DNA of 64,000 nucleotides from the NCBI GenBank assembly GCA_963932145.1, contig OZ010600.1, positions 49,360,877-49,424,876 on the forward strand, given 5' to 3'. Position numbers and translations under genes: made by a program. Below, one piece after another: positions 32,116-43,503 of the stretch. Origin of the DNA: Acanthosepion lycidas. Taxonomy: Eukaryota > Mollusca > Cephalopoda > Sepiida > Sepiidae. The stretch's first letter is position 1. The number at the start of each line of letters is the position of its first letter. The notes below the pieces were generated by a model, which ran no database searches, was not told the origin of the DNA, and saw only the letters and a program-made list of their open reading frames with translations.

Positions 32116-32740
32116 CATAATCGTAATAATTTAACCACGAAGAATTTCCCTTACAACATAATTTTTTTTTAAATCAGCGTTTGTGACTTTGCGCATGACG
32201 TAAATTGTTAACGGTTTAAGCAGAAAAGCAAAAACTTATTTCGGGCGAACACAAGTATTTGTCTTATGATGATGACATTGGAAAAAGTATCGAAAGTACT
32301 CGGAAAAAATAAAAGATGAAAATAAATAAAATAACCTTAGTACCTTTCTCGCTGTCTTTAATCATGAAACAAGGAAACTTAACGTGATTACAAAAAGGAT
32401 TTCACTGGAGATAAGTAAGCACAACATGTGTAAAAAAATAATTTAATTTTGAAGAAAAATTCAATTTCGAAGAAAAAATTTACAACTGAACAAAAAGTCT
32501 ACAGCTAAAAAAAATGAAGACGTAAACAAAAGCAAAAATTCATGAATGTGCGCATATAAAAGAAAGTTAAATCCGTTAATACGCACCTGTACAAAATAGA
32601 GTGAAAAACGGATTGAAAAAGACGAGGAACAAATTGAAAACATTGAAAATATCATTTAAAACCCGAACCCTCTTAAGAACGGAAATCTTAACAAGAAACT
32701 TCGAAGTCGGGGTAAAATTGATATTTAAAAGTTAAGTAAT
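32116..32740. other. No recognisable feature
   Basis: AT-rich; TGATGATGACATTGG and TATCGAAAGTACTCGG near 32265-32305 look like retroposon-tail sequence but I cannot assign them. Confidence 0.4.

Positions 32741-32743
<3 letters not shown>

Positions 32744-32801
<58 letters not shown>
32744..32801. repeat. (TA)n microsatellite
   Basis: About 29 TA units. Confidence 0.98.
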
Positions 32802-32803
<2 letters not shown>

Positions 32804-33540
32804 AAATTATCTCATGTGTTTCTATGTGTTTTTTGGACTTGTTAATTATCGTATGTATGTAGGGATTCACATGAATACATTTGTGAGACATATATGAATA
32901 AATGAAAATTAATATTACCCTCAAATACTATTAAATAATGAAACCTAATCTTTAATTTAGTTTACCAATATAATAAATAAAAATTACATTCATAAATTAA
33001 TTTTAAATATTAAAATAGATGTTATTGTTACTTTTTTTTCTTTATATATTGTGGAAATACAATTAGTCGGGTGAATAAACTATTAAAATTTGAAATATCT
33101 CTTTATGTCCTAGATAAATATGTTTATTACAATAATAGTTATATTTAGTCCCGAAACTATTTACTTAAAAAATTAAAGATTTAAGTTAATAACAAAATTT
33201 TTTTCAGATATCGAATTTTCTATCAAACATTGTAAGCTATCTTTTACATAATTTTGTTAAAACAAAATTATAACAACTCCATCTCTCCTCCCCCCCATCT
33301 CTCTCTTTACCATAAGACTCACTTGTATACATTTTCTACATTTCATTTCCGTTTTGTTAACCATCTAAATAGGTCAAGGTTCTGTCACTCCTCCTACTCC
33401 AATATAAAACATACTTAAGAGAGATATAAAATTAACCCCTCCCTATACTTTATATTGTCTGTTTAACTGCCACTCTCAACCCCCTCTATTAAATTACAAA
33501 AATTACACTACCCACCAATTTCTAATCCCATTTTTCCTCT
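32802..33540. other. No gene; pyrimidine-rich stretch
   Basis: AT-rich then CT-rich (33275-33540). The latter resembles 49850-50085 in position before a shared CTGATGA motif. Confidence 0.45.
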
Positions 33541-33563
33541 CAATTCGTTGTTGGAAGTTTTAC

Positions 33564-33611
33564 CTGATGATCTTGAATCCTTAAAAAAGGATTTAGGTGA
33601 AATAAATTATC
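33564..33611 (+). ncRNA. Hammerhead-ribozyme-like motif 1
   Basis: CTGATGA (33564-33570), a 9-bp stem (CTTGAATCC/GGATTTAGG, two G-T wobbles) with loop, GAAA (33599-33602), then ATAA-A-TTAT-C. Core order fits a hammerhead with very short helix III. Against it: T-T at the base of stem II and a weak helix I. Confidence 0.3.
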
Positions 33612-33647
33612 GCAATGGTACCTTAAAATGGTTTGTTTTTCATTACA

Positions 33648-33649
<2 letters not shown>

Positions 33650-33722
<73 letters not shown>
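33650..33722. repeat. (TA)n microsatellite
   Basis: About 36 TA units. Confidence 0.98.
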
Positions 33723-33725
<3 letters not shown>

Positions 33726-33840
33726 GATTGTCAAAAAATACATACACATTTCGGGAAAACAAAACTTGTATAGATATTGTAATAGTACATTATTTCAGAC
33801 ATAACAAGATTAATAAAAGTTATCTTTGAACTCTACAATC

Positions 33841-34011
33841 ACAAGATATATTCAAAATGGTGGCCTCACGATATTTATTAGTACGGGGAACTACTGCTTG
33901 AGTAACCTTTGCCAATGTGTTCAGTGGGATTGCTGCACAAGCATTTTTAATTTCTTGTCTAATGGCCGCCAATGTAGTCGGTTTTCTGTGATACACAACA
34001 TCGTATAGCAT
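33841..34011 (-). pseudogene. DDE transposase C-terminal relic (Tc1/mariner-like)
   Basis: Minus strand reads VYHRKPTTLAAIRQEIKNAC, AAIPLNTLAKVTQAVVP. In the next frame GHHFEYIL and a stop follow, the usual ending of mariner/Tc1-like transposases. A frame change near 33870 separates the parts. No upstream DDE motifs recovered. Confidence 0.6.
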
Positions 34012-34309
34012 CCAGCGTAGGTAAAAGGCTAAAAATTACGAGTTTCTCCTTTCGTGAAGTGTGTTTACATTTTTTGACGGACTCTATATATATGACCAAA
34101 CAAGTTTGATTAAAATGAACCAAGGTCTGTCGGTTTCCATTTCTACTGTATTTTTAAAATTTTCGGATAAGGTGTTGAGTATATTGTGCTCGAAGTAGTG
34201 GACAAACTGTCCAAAGTTCATATTTTGTTATATTTGTTCAAGCATTTTCGATTTTCGCAGTCATTATCAAGAACCGATGTGGTGTCTATGTGGTAGTTAT
34301 AATTCTTTA

Positions 34310-34314
34310 CTCTT

Positions 34315-34378
<64 letters not shown>
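34310..34378. repeat. (CT)n-(TA)n microsatellite
   Basis: About 11 CT units then about 20 TA units. Confidence 0.97.
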
Positions 34379-34382
<4 letters not shown>

Positions 34383-34531
34383 AAAAATTTTAACTGAGAT
34401 AGTTCTAAACATTTCTTTTTAGATTCAAAGAAATCTTCTGCCTTGACTGCACTTGATTTAATAGCAATAATATATATATCGATAATATATATAATAACAA
34501 TAATATATAGATAATAATACACGATATGATA

Positions 34532-34702
<171 letters not shown>

Positions 34703-34739
34703 CGCTAAGTTTTAGTGTTGTCTGTGTGTTAAAATGGGC

Positions 34740-34868
34740 ACTTCGAGAGGCGGTGTAATGGTTAGCAAGCTCGTCTCCCTGGAACAATTACGACTGAGTA
34801 GTTAGTTCGATCTTCACTGACTTCCCCATGCTTTTGGCCCTGTGCCACATCTAAGCTACGCTTGGAAA
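34740..34868 (+). mobile_element. tRNA-derived SINE (family C)
   Basis: A-box-like GCGGTGTAATGGTTAGCAAG, B-box-like AGTTCGATCTTCACTG, tail CCCTGTGCCACATCTAAGC and GCTTGGAAAATAAA. Confidence 0.8.
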
Positions 34869-35079
34869 ATAAATATATATATATATATGAATATATGACA
34901 CTACGTTTTAACTGAGGTAGTTCTAAACCTTTCCTTTTAGATTCAAACAAATCTCCTGCCGTGACTGCTCTTGTTTTAATAGTAATAATAAATAGATAAA
35001 CAAATAATCACTATTTAGATTCGATATTAGCCAAAAAGTACTTCTGGTGTCATATTGAGGGTCACTTGACATTATGTAA

Positions 35080-35195
35080 TGGATACCAAGCTTGTCTCGC
35101 TAGATCAATTGTGACTGAATAGGGATTTCGAGCCACACACTGGGTGCCATATTTTTTCGACCTTGTGTCACATTTAAGCTACGCTTAGAAAATCA
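35080..35195 (+). mobile_element. tRNA-derived SINE (family C), diverged
   Basis: ATGTAATGGATACCAAGCTT, TTTCGAGCCACACACTGG and the tail CTTGTGTCACATTTAAGCTA. Confidence 0.7.
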
Positions 35196-35254
35196 CCATA
35201 TTAAATGCATGAGTCCGAGAGAAAAGCAACGATTAACATACGTAAGAATTTTTG

Positions 35255-35410
35255 TTCATGAATGACAGAACCAGGACTCGGAGAGATGTGGAAACGACAA
35301 AACTTTAACACGAGCTATAAATGTTAGGAAGTCGTGGAGAACCATAGCCATCCACGTTCTAAAGGGACAATGTAGATAGAATAAGAATTAGCAAGCTATT
35401 TTCGCAAGTC
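35255..35410 (+). pseudogene. LINE (family 2) C-terminal fragment
   Basis: Corresponds to the block near KLWRAMIAHVLKGH: TGGAGAACCATAGCCATCCA, CGTTCTAAAGGGAC. Heavily decayed. Confidence 0.45.
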
Positions 35411-35627
35411 ATTCTTCTTAAATGACATACTCTCTAGGACGTAGTCGATCAAAGCTCTTAATAAACGCTTTTTTGTGTCCGTTATCATGACGTCTTTGGA
35501 ACGACAGTGGAGTGATGTTCTGATGTCTTCTCTACAGTTTTGAATTCAGGGCTGTCCTACACTTGGATTTGTTTTGTTGCTAACTCTGTAGACTTCCCTG
35601 TGGAGTATAGGCCCGAGTCGGGCACCT

Positions 35628-35755
35628 CGGCGTGGTGTAATGGTTAGCAATCTTGTCTTGCTAGATCAGTTACAACTGAAAAGTGAGTTCGATCCTCACT
35701 AGATGCCCCATACATTCGGCCTTGTGCCACATCTAAGCTATGCTTGGAAAATAAC
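35628..35755 (+). mobile_element. tRNA-derived SINE (family C)
   Basis: GCGTGGTGTAATGGTTAGCA, AAGTGAGTTCGATCCTCAC and CTTGTGCCACATCTAAGC: the clearest A and B boxes of the family here. Confidence 0.85.
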
Positions 35756-35929
35756 TATACGCCCAGAGTCACATCAAGATAGGTGTTACTGTTGCGAATT
35801 TCGTAGCAAGTGGGTTTTTAAGGGGTAGACTTGCTAACCGCACGATTTTGAATTCAGAGTTGTCCTTCTTTACAACTGACACCTAGAGAGCCCAGTATAC
35901 CCTATTATTTAACTGATTGTTCGGGGATT

Positions 35930-36110
35930 GGAGAACTGATCGATTTGTGTATTTCCAATAGTGAAAGTGAACATAACCCACATTCCTTTCGTATTCCACT
36001 GGTGAGATGTAAGTTCCACTCAGACAGCTTCTTTATCACGAACCGCTACTTTGTAGAATCGAGTCCCAAGATGATGTTTTCGAAATCATTACAATCAAAA
36101 CCACTTTAAA
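35930..36110 (+). pseudogene. LINE RT C-terminal fragment
   Basis: HSFRIPLVRCKFHSDSFFIT is read near 35980-36040; the same block occurs at 57025-57080. Confidence 0.5.
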
Positions 36111-36279
36111 TTTAGTGTTGACTGTTATCTTCCCCGCTTATCCCCATAAATTATGACTCTTATTCTATAAATCTCTACCTCGAGTGGCTCTTGGTTCTTC
36201 TACAGAGTGAACATTACTGTAAAAAAGAAAATAGGTTGGAATTTGAACTCAACATTCAGATTCCACTCTCCACGTCGAT

Positions 36280-36345
36280 AAAGGTTACGCCTACTGTTGC
36301 AATCCTCACTGGGAACATCGTTCATATAGGATTGTGCCAGATAAA
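36280..36345 (-). repeat. SINE family C fragment, minus strand
   Basis: GATAAAGGTTACGCCTACTG and GCAATCCTCACTGGGAACAT with AGGATTGTGCCAG; weak match. 36346-36750 shows nothing else. Confidence 0.3.
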
Positions 36346-36789
36346 ACTGGGTTGAGTAAATACTGAAATCACAAGAAGGCCAGGATTAAAACAGATGAAA
36401 TTCCTTTTAAATTTTAATTTGTTATTCACGTTTTAAAACGGTAAACATCCCTCGGCTACAGCAGATGTGAGGCAACGCTTGATTTAGAGTTTTGTGGTTA
36501 ATTGGCGTTGTTTTTATTTCAAAACGGACGAGCAGCTGCTCCAGTGAATAATATCTACAGAGATTGTATTACTGGCGGAAAACTGCGGGACGAAAGATCT
36601 TTTAACTGCCTACCTATTATTATAATAATAAGTAGAGATAGTTATTCCAGGACATTCATTCGTCACCAACCTTTTCTTTCTGTCTTTCTAATACAAAAAC
36701 GATAAAAAAGCACCGTATAAAACACAATATGACTGAAAATGTGTTTCAGTAAGACAAACGGGTTCCAGTTCTCCACTCAGTTAAGGGGT

Positions 36790-37245
36790 TAATACCAGAA
36801 TAGACTAGGCTCTCTAGTCCTGGTTGGCAATCAATCTTGGAGAAGGGCAGGGCTAAATTTAAAATCCGTTGAGAAACTTCACTCCGGTAAAATTAGGTTG
36901 GTGCAAAAAATAATGTCGGTTTTTGACGTATTTTGCAACGTCAAAAACCGACATTATTTTTGCACCAACCTAATACCTACTTGATATTGCAAATGCTGCA
37001 GTAACATCTACCTTGATAAGACCCTGGCCCTATACTCCCCAAGGAGTCTATAGGGCTAACATCAAAAGCAGACTAGAAGAGCAATATTAAATTCAGAACT
37101 GATTGTACGTAGGACTAGCAACTTCACTGCGTAAAAACCTACTTGATATTGAAACCCCAGTAGCAACAACAAATGTATTGAGGGCGTGGCGTCTATTGGG
37201 CTAACAACAAAGACAGCCTAAGAAAAAGACTACTTTCAAGTAAAT
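36790..37245 (+). repeat. Tandemly duplicated SINE-A-type tail (~220-bp period)
   Basis: TTCACTCCGGTAAAA + TACCTACTTGATATTG (split by MITE B) recurs at 37115-37150 as TTCACTGCGTAAAAACCTAC. Both are followed by AGTAACA/AGCAACA and TATTGGGCTAACA-type text. Confidence 0.55.
36893..36973. mobile_element. mariner-type MITE, copy B (MADE1-like ends)
   Basis: 81-bp near-perfect palindrome TTAGGTTGGTGCAAAAAA...TTTTTGCACCAACCTAA. TA on the right (36974-36975), AA on the left. The duplicated neighbour at 37115-37140 serves as an empty site. Confidence 0.88.
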
Positions 37246-37309
37246 ACCTAGGAGAATGCAACGAGAAACCACTACACTATTTTTACCTTGACCATTCAGA
37301 GATAGTATA

Positions 37310-37400
37310 GAAAAGGAATCTGTGGAGAGCCATGATCATCTACGTCCTGAAGTGGCATGACGTTTAAGAAGAACAGAAGTGTTTCAATTTATCATATCAT
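37310..37400 (+). pseudogene. LINE (family 2) C-terminal fragment
   Basis: Reads LWRAMIIYVLKWHD followed by EEQK, as in the copy near 19790. Confidence 0.55.
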
Positions 37401-37489
37401 TCTATACTTAAAACATACGAGTCCAACACTGAAGAAAAAACAGAGTTGCAGTAAATGAGAAACATTCAACATGTATGTAGAAAAAAGTA

Positions 37490-37590
37490 ATCTGGAGGCT
37501 AATGAACTAATCTGTCTTCTGAGAAGTGAATTTGATCCTCACTAACTCCTAAATGTATCTTTGTGTTAAACTAAGTTAAGCTTAATTAAT
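37490..37590 (+). repeat. SINE family C fragment
   Basis: AAGTGAATTTGATCCTCACT and TGTTAAACTAAGTTAAGCTT. Confidence 0.6.
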
Positions 37591-37612
37591 TTAATACAAC
37601 TATGTAAACATA

Positions 37613-37738
37613 GGCACTTCAACGGGGGGTAATGGTTAACGAGCTAACCTGTCTAGTTCTAACTGCTGAAAAGTGAGTTCGATCCTCACTGGTTCCTAAA
37701 TGTGGCTTTATGTCAAACCTAAGTTAAGCTTAAGTAAA
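37613..37738 (+). mobile_element. tRNA-derived SINE (family C)
   Basis: GGGTAATGGTTAACGAGC, AAGTGAGTTCGATCCTCACT and TATGTCAAACCTAAGTTAAG. Confidence 0.75.
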
Positions 37739-37769
37739 TCAAGTATGTAAACAAATCTTCGCCATTAAG

Positions 37770-38050
37770 AATTGAGTTCGATCGTCTTTTTATGTGCCGT
37801 GTCCTTTCAGGAAGTAGGCGATTATGGCTCTCCACTTTTCCTGATCCCTTGTGCCTCTCAATATGTTTCATGCCTCTGCCGATTCCCCCAGACCACCTGC
37901 TCAAGCCCGCCAGGTATGTCATGCGTTGCTTTCCCTTGTCTCTTTTCCCCTCTATTCGACCTGTGAGTGTCAAATTCTCTAGAACTTCCTTTGTCATTAC
38001 GCGTCCCAGAAATTTCATCTGCCTCTTCCTTATGTTAAGTATAAGTTCGA
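37770..38050 (-). pseudogene. LINE (family 2) C-terminal ORF fragment, minus strand
   Basis: Minus-strand open reading LNIRKRQMKFLGRVMTKEVL, ENLTLTGRIEGKRDKGKQRM and TYLAGLSRWSGG, then shifted text ending near KVESHNR. It lies back-to-back with the plus-strand LINE starting at 38085. Confidence 0.75.
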
Positions 38051-38084
38051 TCGTCACTGGATGATAATAGTTGTCTCTCTGTGC

Positions 38085-38720
38085 CGCGCCAGGAAATTTT
38101 TCTCCCCTGAATCGATACTTCAAATATACAAAACGACCATTCGCCCTTGCATGGAGTATTGCTGCCATATATGGTCTGGGGCACCTTCTGTTTACCTCGG
38201 AGTTCTTGACAAGATCCAGAGACGGATATGTAATGTGATTGACCCTGATCTGGCGTCTCGCCTGCAGCCACTATCTCACAGACGCGCCGTCGCCTCTCTC
38301 TGTCTCTTCTACAAATACTTTCATGGCAATTGCTCCGATGAGCTGCTTTCTCTGGTCCCCAGTCTCCATGAATACAAGCGCCTTACGAGGCTGGCATCCC
38401 GCTCTCACCCTTACACTGTAGAAACTTTAAAATATAGCCGTCTCTTCTACTCCAATAGCTTCATACCTCGCACCTCTCGCCTGTGGAACACCCTTCCCAA
38501 TTACTGTTTCCCTGATAGCTATAATCTCCAACTATTCAAATGTAATGTCAATCGACATCTCCAGTTACCTTGATTTACACACTACCCTTCCCTTCATCCT
38601 TTCTTCTATCACTCCTATCTGCTCTTTCTACAAATCTTCTTCAGCCCCCCACCCCCTGCATCCTAGTGGCTTCATGCCTTGACCGGGGCGCTAAGCTTAA
38701 TAAAAAATATATAAATATTA
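38085..38720 (+). pseudogene. CR1/jockey-like LINE, intact C-terminal ORF end and 3' tail (5'-truncated)
   Basis: An open frame to 38573 reads FFSPESILQIYKTTIRPCME, CCHIWSGAPSVYLGVLDKIQ, RRICNVIDPDLASRLQPLSH, RRAVASLCLFYKYFHGN and PRTSRLWNTLP before a stop. The 3' UTR carries CCTGCATCCTAGTGGCTTCA, GGGGCGCTAAGCTTAATAAA. This is the best-preserved copy and the reference for the others. 5' truncation fits target-primed reverse transcription. Confidence 0.85.
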
Positions 38721-39514
38721 TCATAGAATTTTAAGAAATTGACACGTTTGAATTAAAATCCATTTAAATTGCATATAATGGTTAATTCAGTGTGCATAAA
38801 ATATATTCCATTAGAAAAAAAGAATATGATAAAGGCCCAGAGATATTTAGTTTAATCAGAATTTAATGCAAACCCATTAAACTGAAGTAGCTAGTGAGAA
38901 TCATGCATCCTAACAATGGCTTTGACGGAATAGCTTTGTAGGTAAAGTTATACAAAAGGCGCATAGTGAGGGTTTAGTTCAATCTGTAACAAGGCCGTAA
39001 CAGTCGAGTATACAGTAAGAATTGAAATGATTACAAGTCAGAATCATTGTGAACATCAGATGAAGTCTGTGACAGTTCCATTAAGGGTAGATGGGCGTTG
39101 TTTGCGACTCTAAACAGGACAGGAAAACCCAGAGAATCACAAATGGAAGGCTGCTAGTAGATACTGGGCTAAGTGCTTTTCATTGTGACGATGAGGATGA
39201 TGGTGGAGTGGATGTGACATTGAAGAGAGTGGTTTGATAATACTGACCAATCACAGACCGCAAATCGCCGCGCATAAAACTGACACGCGTCTGTTTGGAA
39301 TTGATCAGATTTACATCAAGGGAGTGCTTATTCGCAATTCCACATTTACCGGCAGACCTTTCTGTTGTTATTCATGCTATATGCATTCTAAGAGGAAATA
39401 GCATTCGTTAATTCAAAAGAATTCATGATCCGCCATCACGATTATGATCAGAGTAAAGCAAATTTTTTCCGGGATTTTTTTTACTAGAAATCTTGACTCA
39501 GTTTAGCTTAGTAT
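38721..39514. other. No recognisable feature
   Basis: Ordinary sequence; GACCAATCACAG and CATAAAAC near 39243-39280 form a weak CCAAT/TATA pair only. Confidence 0.45.
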
Positions 39515-39595
39515 TTTTTTTTTTTAAGCGTTTCACCCCAAGCAAGGCGGGAAGCCACTAGGACGCAAGGGGTTACAGAAAATTTGGAGCAAGAT
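39515..39595 (-). repeat. CR1/jockey-like LINE 3' tail, minus strand
   Basis: T-run then GCGTTTCACCCCAAGCAAGG, GAAGCCACTAGGACGCAAGG. Confidence 0.8.
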
Positions 39596-39599
39596 CAGA

Positions 39600-39700
39600 T
39601 AGTCATACACATGTGAAGGTCGGAGGAAACAGTGGCCGAAATGTTGTGATAACAGCAAAAAACATGAGGAAAATAGTTCGAATATAAATAATGTAAATAA
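39600..39700 (+). repeat. SINE family B 3' part
   Basis: GTGGCCGAAATGTTGTGATA, ATGAGGAAAATAGTTCGAAT and AATGTAAATAAG. Confidence 0.6.
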
Positions 39701-39790
39701 GATCTAAGAGATTGTGGCGATACATCATCGCCCACGACCTGAAAGGAAACGTTACGCAGAAACAGAATGGAACTGTGAAACAAAATCTAT
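39701..39790 (+). pseudogene. LINE (family 2) C-terminal fragment
   Basis: Reads KRLWRYIIAHDLKGNVTQK, equivalent to LWRAMIAHVLKGHGT. Confidence 0.5.
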
Positions 39791-40009
39791 TCTCTAAAAC
39801 AAAACAAAACAATACAAGCTAAGCGTAACCCAAACCCAAAAGAATCAATGGTTCGAACAAACATTTCAACACTTAAAAATACTTTTTAGATAACAAAATA
39901 TTTAGACTACATCAAAATATTCTCCACTCGTTAGAATTTACTGAAATACACCACCTGAATATAATGTGCTGATTAGCCGCCACGTCTTCTAGAGACTTTC
40001 CAAACGTAG

Positions 40010-40125
40010 ATTAGATGTGGCACAAGGCCGAAATTATGGGACACCCAGTGAGGATCGAACTCACTATTTAGTCGTAATTGTTTTAGCAAGACAAGCTTAC
40101 TAACCTTTACACCGCCCCGGGGTAC
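40010..40125 (-). mobile_element. tRNA-derived SINE (family C), minus strand
   Basis: GATGTGGCACAAGGCCG, CAGTGAGGATCGAACTCACT and TTACTAACCTTTACACCGCC: complement of tail, B box and A box. Confidence 0.8.
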
Positions 40126-41756
40126 CCCAGCTACGGCTTATACACGGGGACTGGATTTTTGCCCATTTCTCAGGCATAAAATAATGCGAGTGTATATACG
40201 GTACGAGACTTCGATACTTTTGTATCGAGTGCTACCTCCGTGTGCAAAGTGATTGTCCACCAGTTTACATTCATTTTCCAGGTGAAATTGAGAGAAAGCG
40301 AATGACTTCGCTGGAAAAGAAAGAGGTATAATATACAATTTTGCGTGTTTTACATAAGGTGTTTCCAAATACATCTGGTCAGTATTTTCTTCTTTTTTTT
40401 TTTTTAAGTTCAGGTCAGGTGAAATGAGGCAGAAATTACTTGCGATAAACTGTCGCTTAAAAGAAACGACGCTAAACTCACTTCTCTATTCGGAGATACT
40501 GTTACCAACGTTGGAGAACCCACAGTGTTTATGGGGTCATGAAGTACAACCTGAACGTCGAAGTAACTTTGCAAATATAATAGTTTCCCTTATTTATAAT
40601 GGTGAATCGCTGCATGGGCCGGTCAGACACAGCAGCTTGTGAAAAGTCGGAAGAAAGTGCATATGTTAGTAAAAAACAAACCCTGTCTACTTTCCTTGTT
40701 TACTTACCTGAAATTACTTTCGAAATGCTTTTTATTTTCTCACCTTTCTTTTTAATTTATTGTTACTTGTTTGTTATTTTTTTATGTTTGTAAGGAGTAG
40801 AAGTGTGTTCGTTCATCTTGGTAGGACTCTTTTTCAATTTTTGTTTTCTTTTATGGCTTTCTTGTAACTAATATCCTTTTTTTTTTCTTTTTACTTCAGT
40901 TACCTCACTGTTTGCCAGACGAGATTTCTCTTTCTGTGGTTTGAATCAACATTAAGTAACTTCACCTATCAGGCAGTTCCAGTTGAATTATCAACCGGAA
41001 CTGTTTTATACTTGTTAGGGTATATTGCGCGTTTCATATTTCAAAAGAAATTTATAAGGAGGAAGATTTCTTCATTTCTTTGTTGCAGTTACACACAGGG
41101 CTGATGCTGACCACCATCGAACCTCCCGACTGAGTGGAGGTAACTCTGTTGGGAGCCTCGGACTGGAGGGCTTCAGTAGTGCTCTGGAGGGCTCAATCAC
41201 TTCTATCAATATTTACACTTTTTTTTTTTTTTTTTTTTACAGTATGGTTTAATTTGTACAAGGCCCGGGGGAACACTTGAAGTAGAGGATTACGTTAGAG
41301 GGATGTTTATATAGATAAGAGGGGGAAGATAACGGTTGACTCTAGACTTGATCAGGTTAAGATTGTAGTTGAAACATCCTCTTTGGAGTCTGTAATATAG
41401 GGCAGTAGTTCGCGGGAAGAAGCTGTTTGAGCGAAACTTACTTCTCACCAATGAAATACGGAGGGTGTGAGAGTGCTTTTATTTTAATATGTAAGTTGTA
41501 TGGCGAGCCCGATTCATGAAGGTCAGTTCATGCGAGCACTTTTCATGGTAGTATTGAGAGACTCGCCAGATTCCGCCAGTGAGAGAGAGGTTGGAGGGTG
41601 GAAAATAATTCTTCTCCAACTACCTATGTTAAATTGTCTCTCATCAATTATTATAAAATATATCGTACATTATATGTCATCTCCTGCACTTGTACTAATG
41701 TTTCCTTATAAAAGTCACCAATACACCTCCTGACATTGCAGCTGAACATGGTTTGG
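40126..41756. other. No supported gene
   Basis: Readings of 64-78 codons (40424-40642, 40599-40793, 41500-41733) have no recognised motif. A 23-bp T-run lies near 41220-41239. GGAAGAAGCTGTTTGAGCG at 41415 may be LINE-derived but is unconfirmed. Confidence 0.4.
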
Positions 41757-42190
41757 CTGGTTTGTTTTGTTTTACGGCATATCAACCTCAATGGGTTATT
41801 TAATGCCGACATTTTTATTGCTGGCAATAATTTTTTACAACAATGTATTTCTGGTATAAAAACCTATTTTTACACTTTCATAGTGTTTTAACCCCAGTTT
41901 GCGTAAAGGGTTCAACTATTTGCCCATAGCTGAGACTCTAACAGGTACTACCACCCCGAGTCAGGTGAACCTAGGGACACCAGCGATTAAGAGGTGGTTC
42001 CACGCTCTTCAAATCTTTCTAATCAGAGGCCGTTCTGTCGGATGTATTAGGTTGGTGCAAAAATAATGACGTAATAATGTCGTTTTTTGACGTATTTTTT
42101 AACGTCAAAATACGATAGTATTACGTCATTATTTTTGCACCAACCTAATAGTTTATCGTCTTACCCAGGACGCGCAGGAAAGCATAAAAA
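41757..42190 (+). repeat. Repeat element E, copy 2
   Basis: TTTGTTTTACGGCATATCAA start, ACCTATTTTTACACTTTCAT, AACAGGTACTACCACC, GATTAAGAGGTGGTTCCACG and TTTATCGTCTTACCCAGGAC end. Interrupted by MITE C. Confidence 0.8.
42047..42148. mobile_element. mariner-type MITE, copy C (MADE1-like ends), inside element E
   Basis: 102-bp near-palindrome TTAGGTTGGTGCAAAAAT...TTTTTGCACCAACCTAA with TA at 42045-42046 and 42149-42150. The unoccupied equivalent GATGTAGTTTATCGTC is at about 19026-19041. Confidence 0.93.
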
Positions 42191-42269
42191 GTTTCGTTTT
42201 TCGCTATTATGGAGTGAATGAAAAAGTAAAGCATACACTAATGTCTTCCTTTTAACTTTACTCTATTGA

Positions 42270-42425
42270 TCACTCGTCCTGGGTAAGACGATAAACTACA
42301 TCCAACAGCAAAGCCTCTGATCAGGAGGGTTTTGAGGAGCGTAGAATCACCTCTTAATTGCTGGTGTTCCCAGATCCACTAACCCGTGGTTGTAGCGCCT
42401 GTTAGGGTACCTCCTATGGGAGTTC
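42270..42425 (-). repeat. Repeat element E, inverted partial copy
   Basis: GTCCTGGGTAAGACGATAAA, GATCAGGAGGGTTTTGAGGA, ATCACCTCTTAATTGCTGG: inverted relative to copy 2 and tail-to-tail with it across about 85 bp. Confidence 0.75.
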
Positions 42426-43400
42426 GATTGTCCGATGGAGTTCACATTTGTTTGCATCTGGTTTCTTTGCATATCCATCTGAACCTACTACTACGTTCCT
42501 GTTGATTAGTTTTTTGTTTTCCTTTTTATATTTATTTATCGGTAGCATTTATTTTATCCATGCTGAAAATTAGTTAATTAGGTTTTAATAAAATTTGTAT
42601 TTTATAGCCTACTGGATGAAAACTGACCTCGAGTAAAAAGCCACGTATCATAGATTCTGACGAGGAGGGGACCCCTGGCAACGACAGTGGTTAAAAGAGG
42701 TTTTGAAAAAGAGAACTAGAGTACATTAAGGGAGTTTTGTAAAGAGAAAAATGATTTTTTTAAAACAGTATAAGTAAAAACAATCGGAAGGCATAAATTC
42801 GATTCAGTTAGACTTCTTGATCTCGGTCGATTTAAAAATTATTTATATATTTTCATTCAGCCATTATCATATCAGGTTTTCACTGCAATATTGCATTTTG
42901 AAGTCTATATGTTTTATAATTAAGTGCATATAATAAAGGAATGCTGAAAATGTGGCTGTCTCTTTTACTCATTTGCATCGTATTAAAAAATCTTCGAAGA
43001 CACGGATCAAGTATTCAAACCTGCTGCTAGAACACTGTTGCATGAAAACAAACCTATTTTCTCTCTATTTCTAAAATCCTCGATAGCAAGTGGAGATTTT
43101 GCTACAAAAATTCCCCGTTAAGGTCAGAAAGAACTAAAATTGTAACTGGTCTCATGTTGGATTGCTGCTACCCGGTGTCAAAAATCCAGGATGGATTCTT
43201 TCTTACTTTGAAACGTAACCGGATAGCCAAATATTTTTGTTCACACAAAATTTAAACGTTGTTTTATAGCCGAGTTAATTCGTGATCTTCTGAACAGAAT
43301 AAAATACAGAATTTTTTCTCTAATCAGGATAATCTGTTAAGGAAATGCCATTAAGAAGCTAAATATATTTTTCATACGATCTTTCTCGTACAAAAACCTC
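42426..43400. other. No recognisable feature
   Basis: No supported frame or shared repeat. Confidence 0.45.
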
Positions 43401-43401
43401 G

Positions 43402-43503
<102 letters not shown>

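Noticed and set aside
35628..35710. Possible functional tRNA gene
   Set aside because: A and B boxes are present, but there is no paired acceptor stem or anticodon arm, and a SINE tail follows as in other copies.
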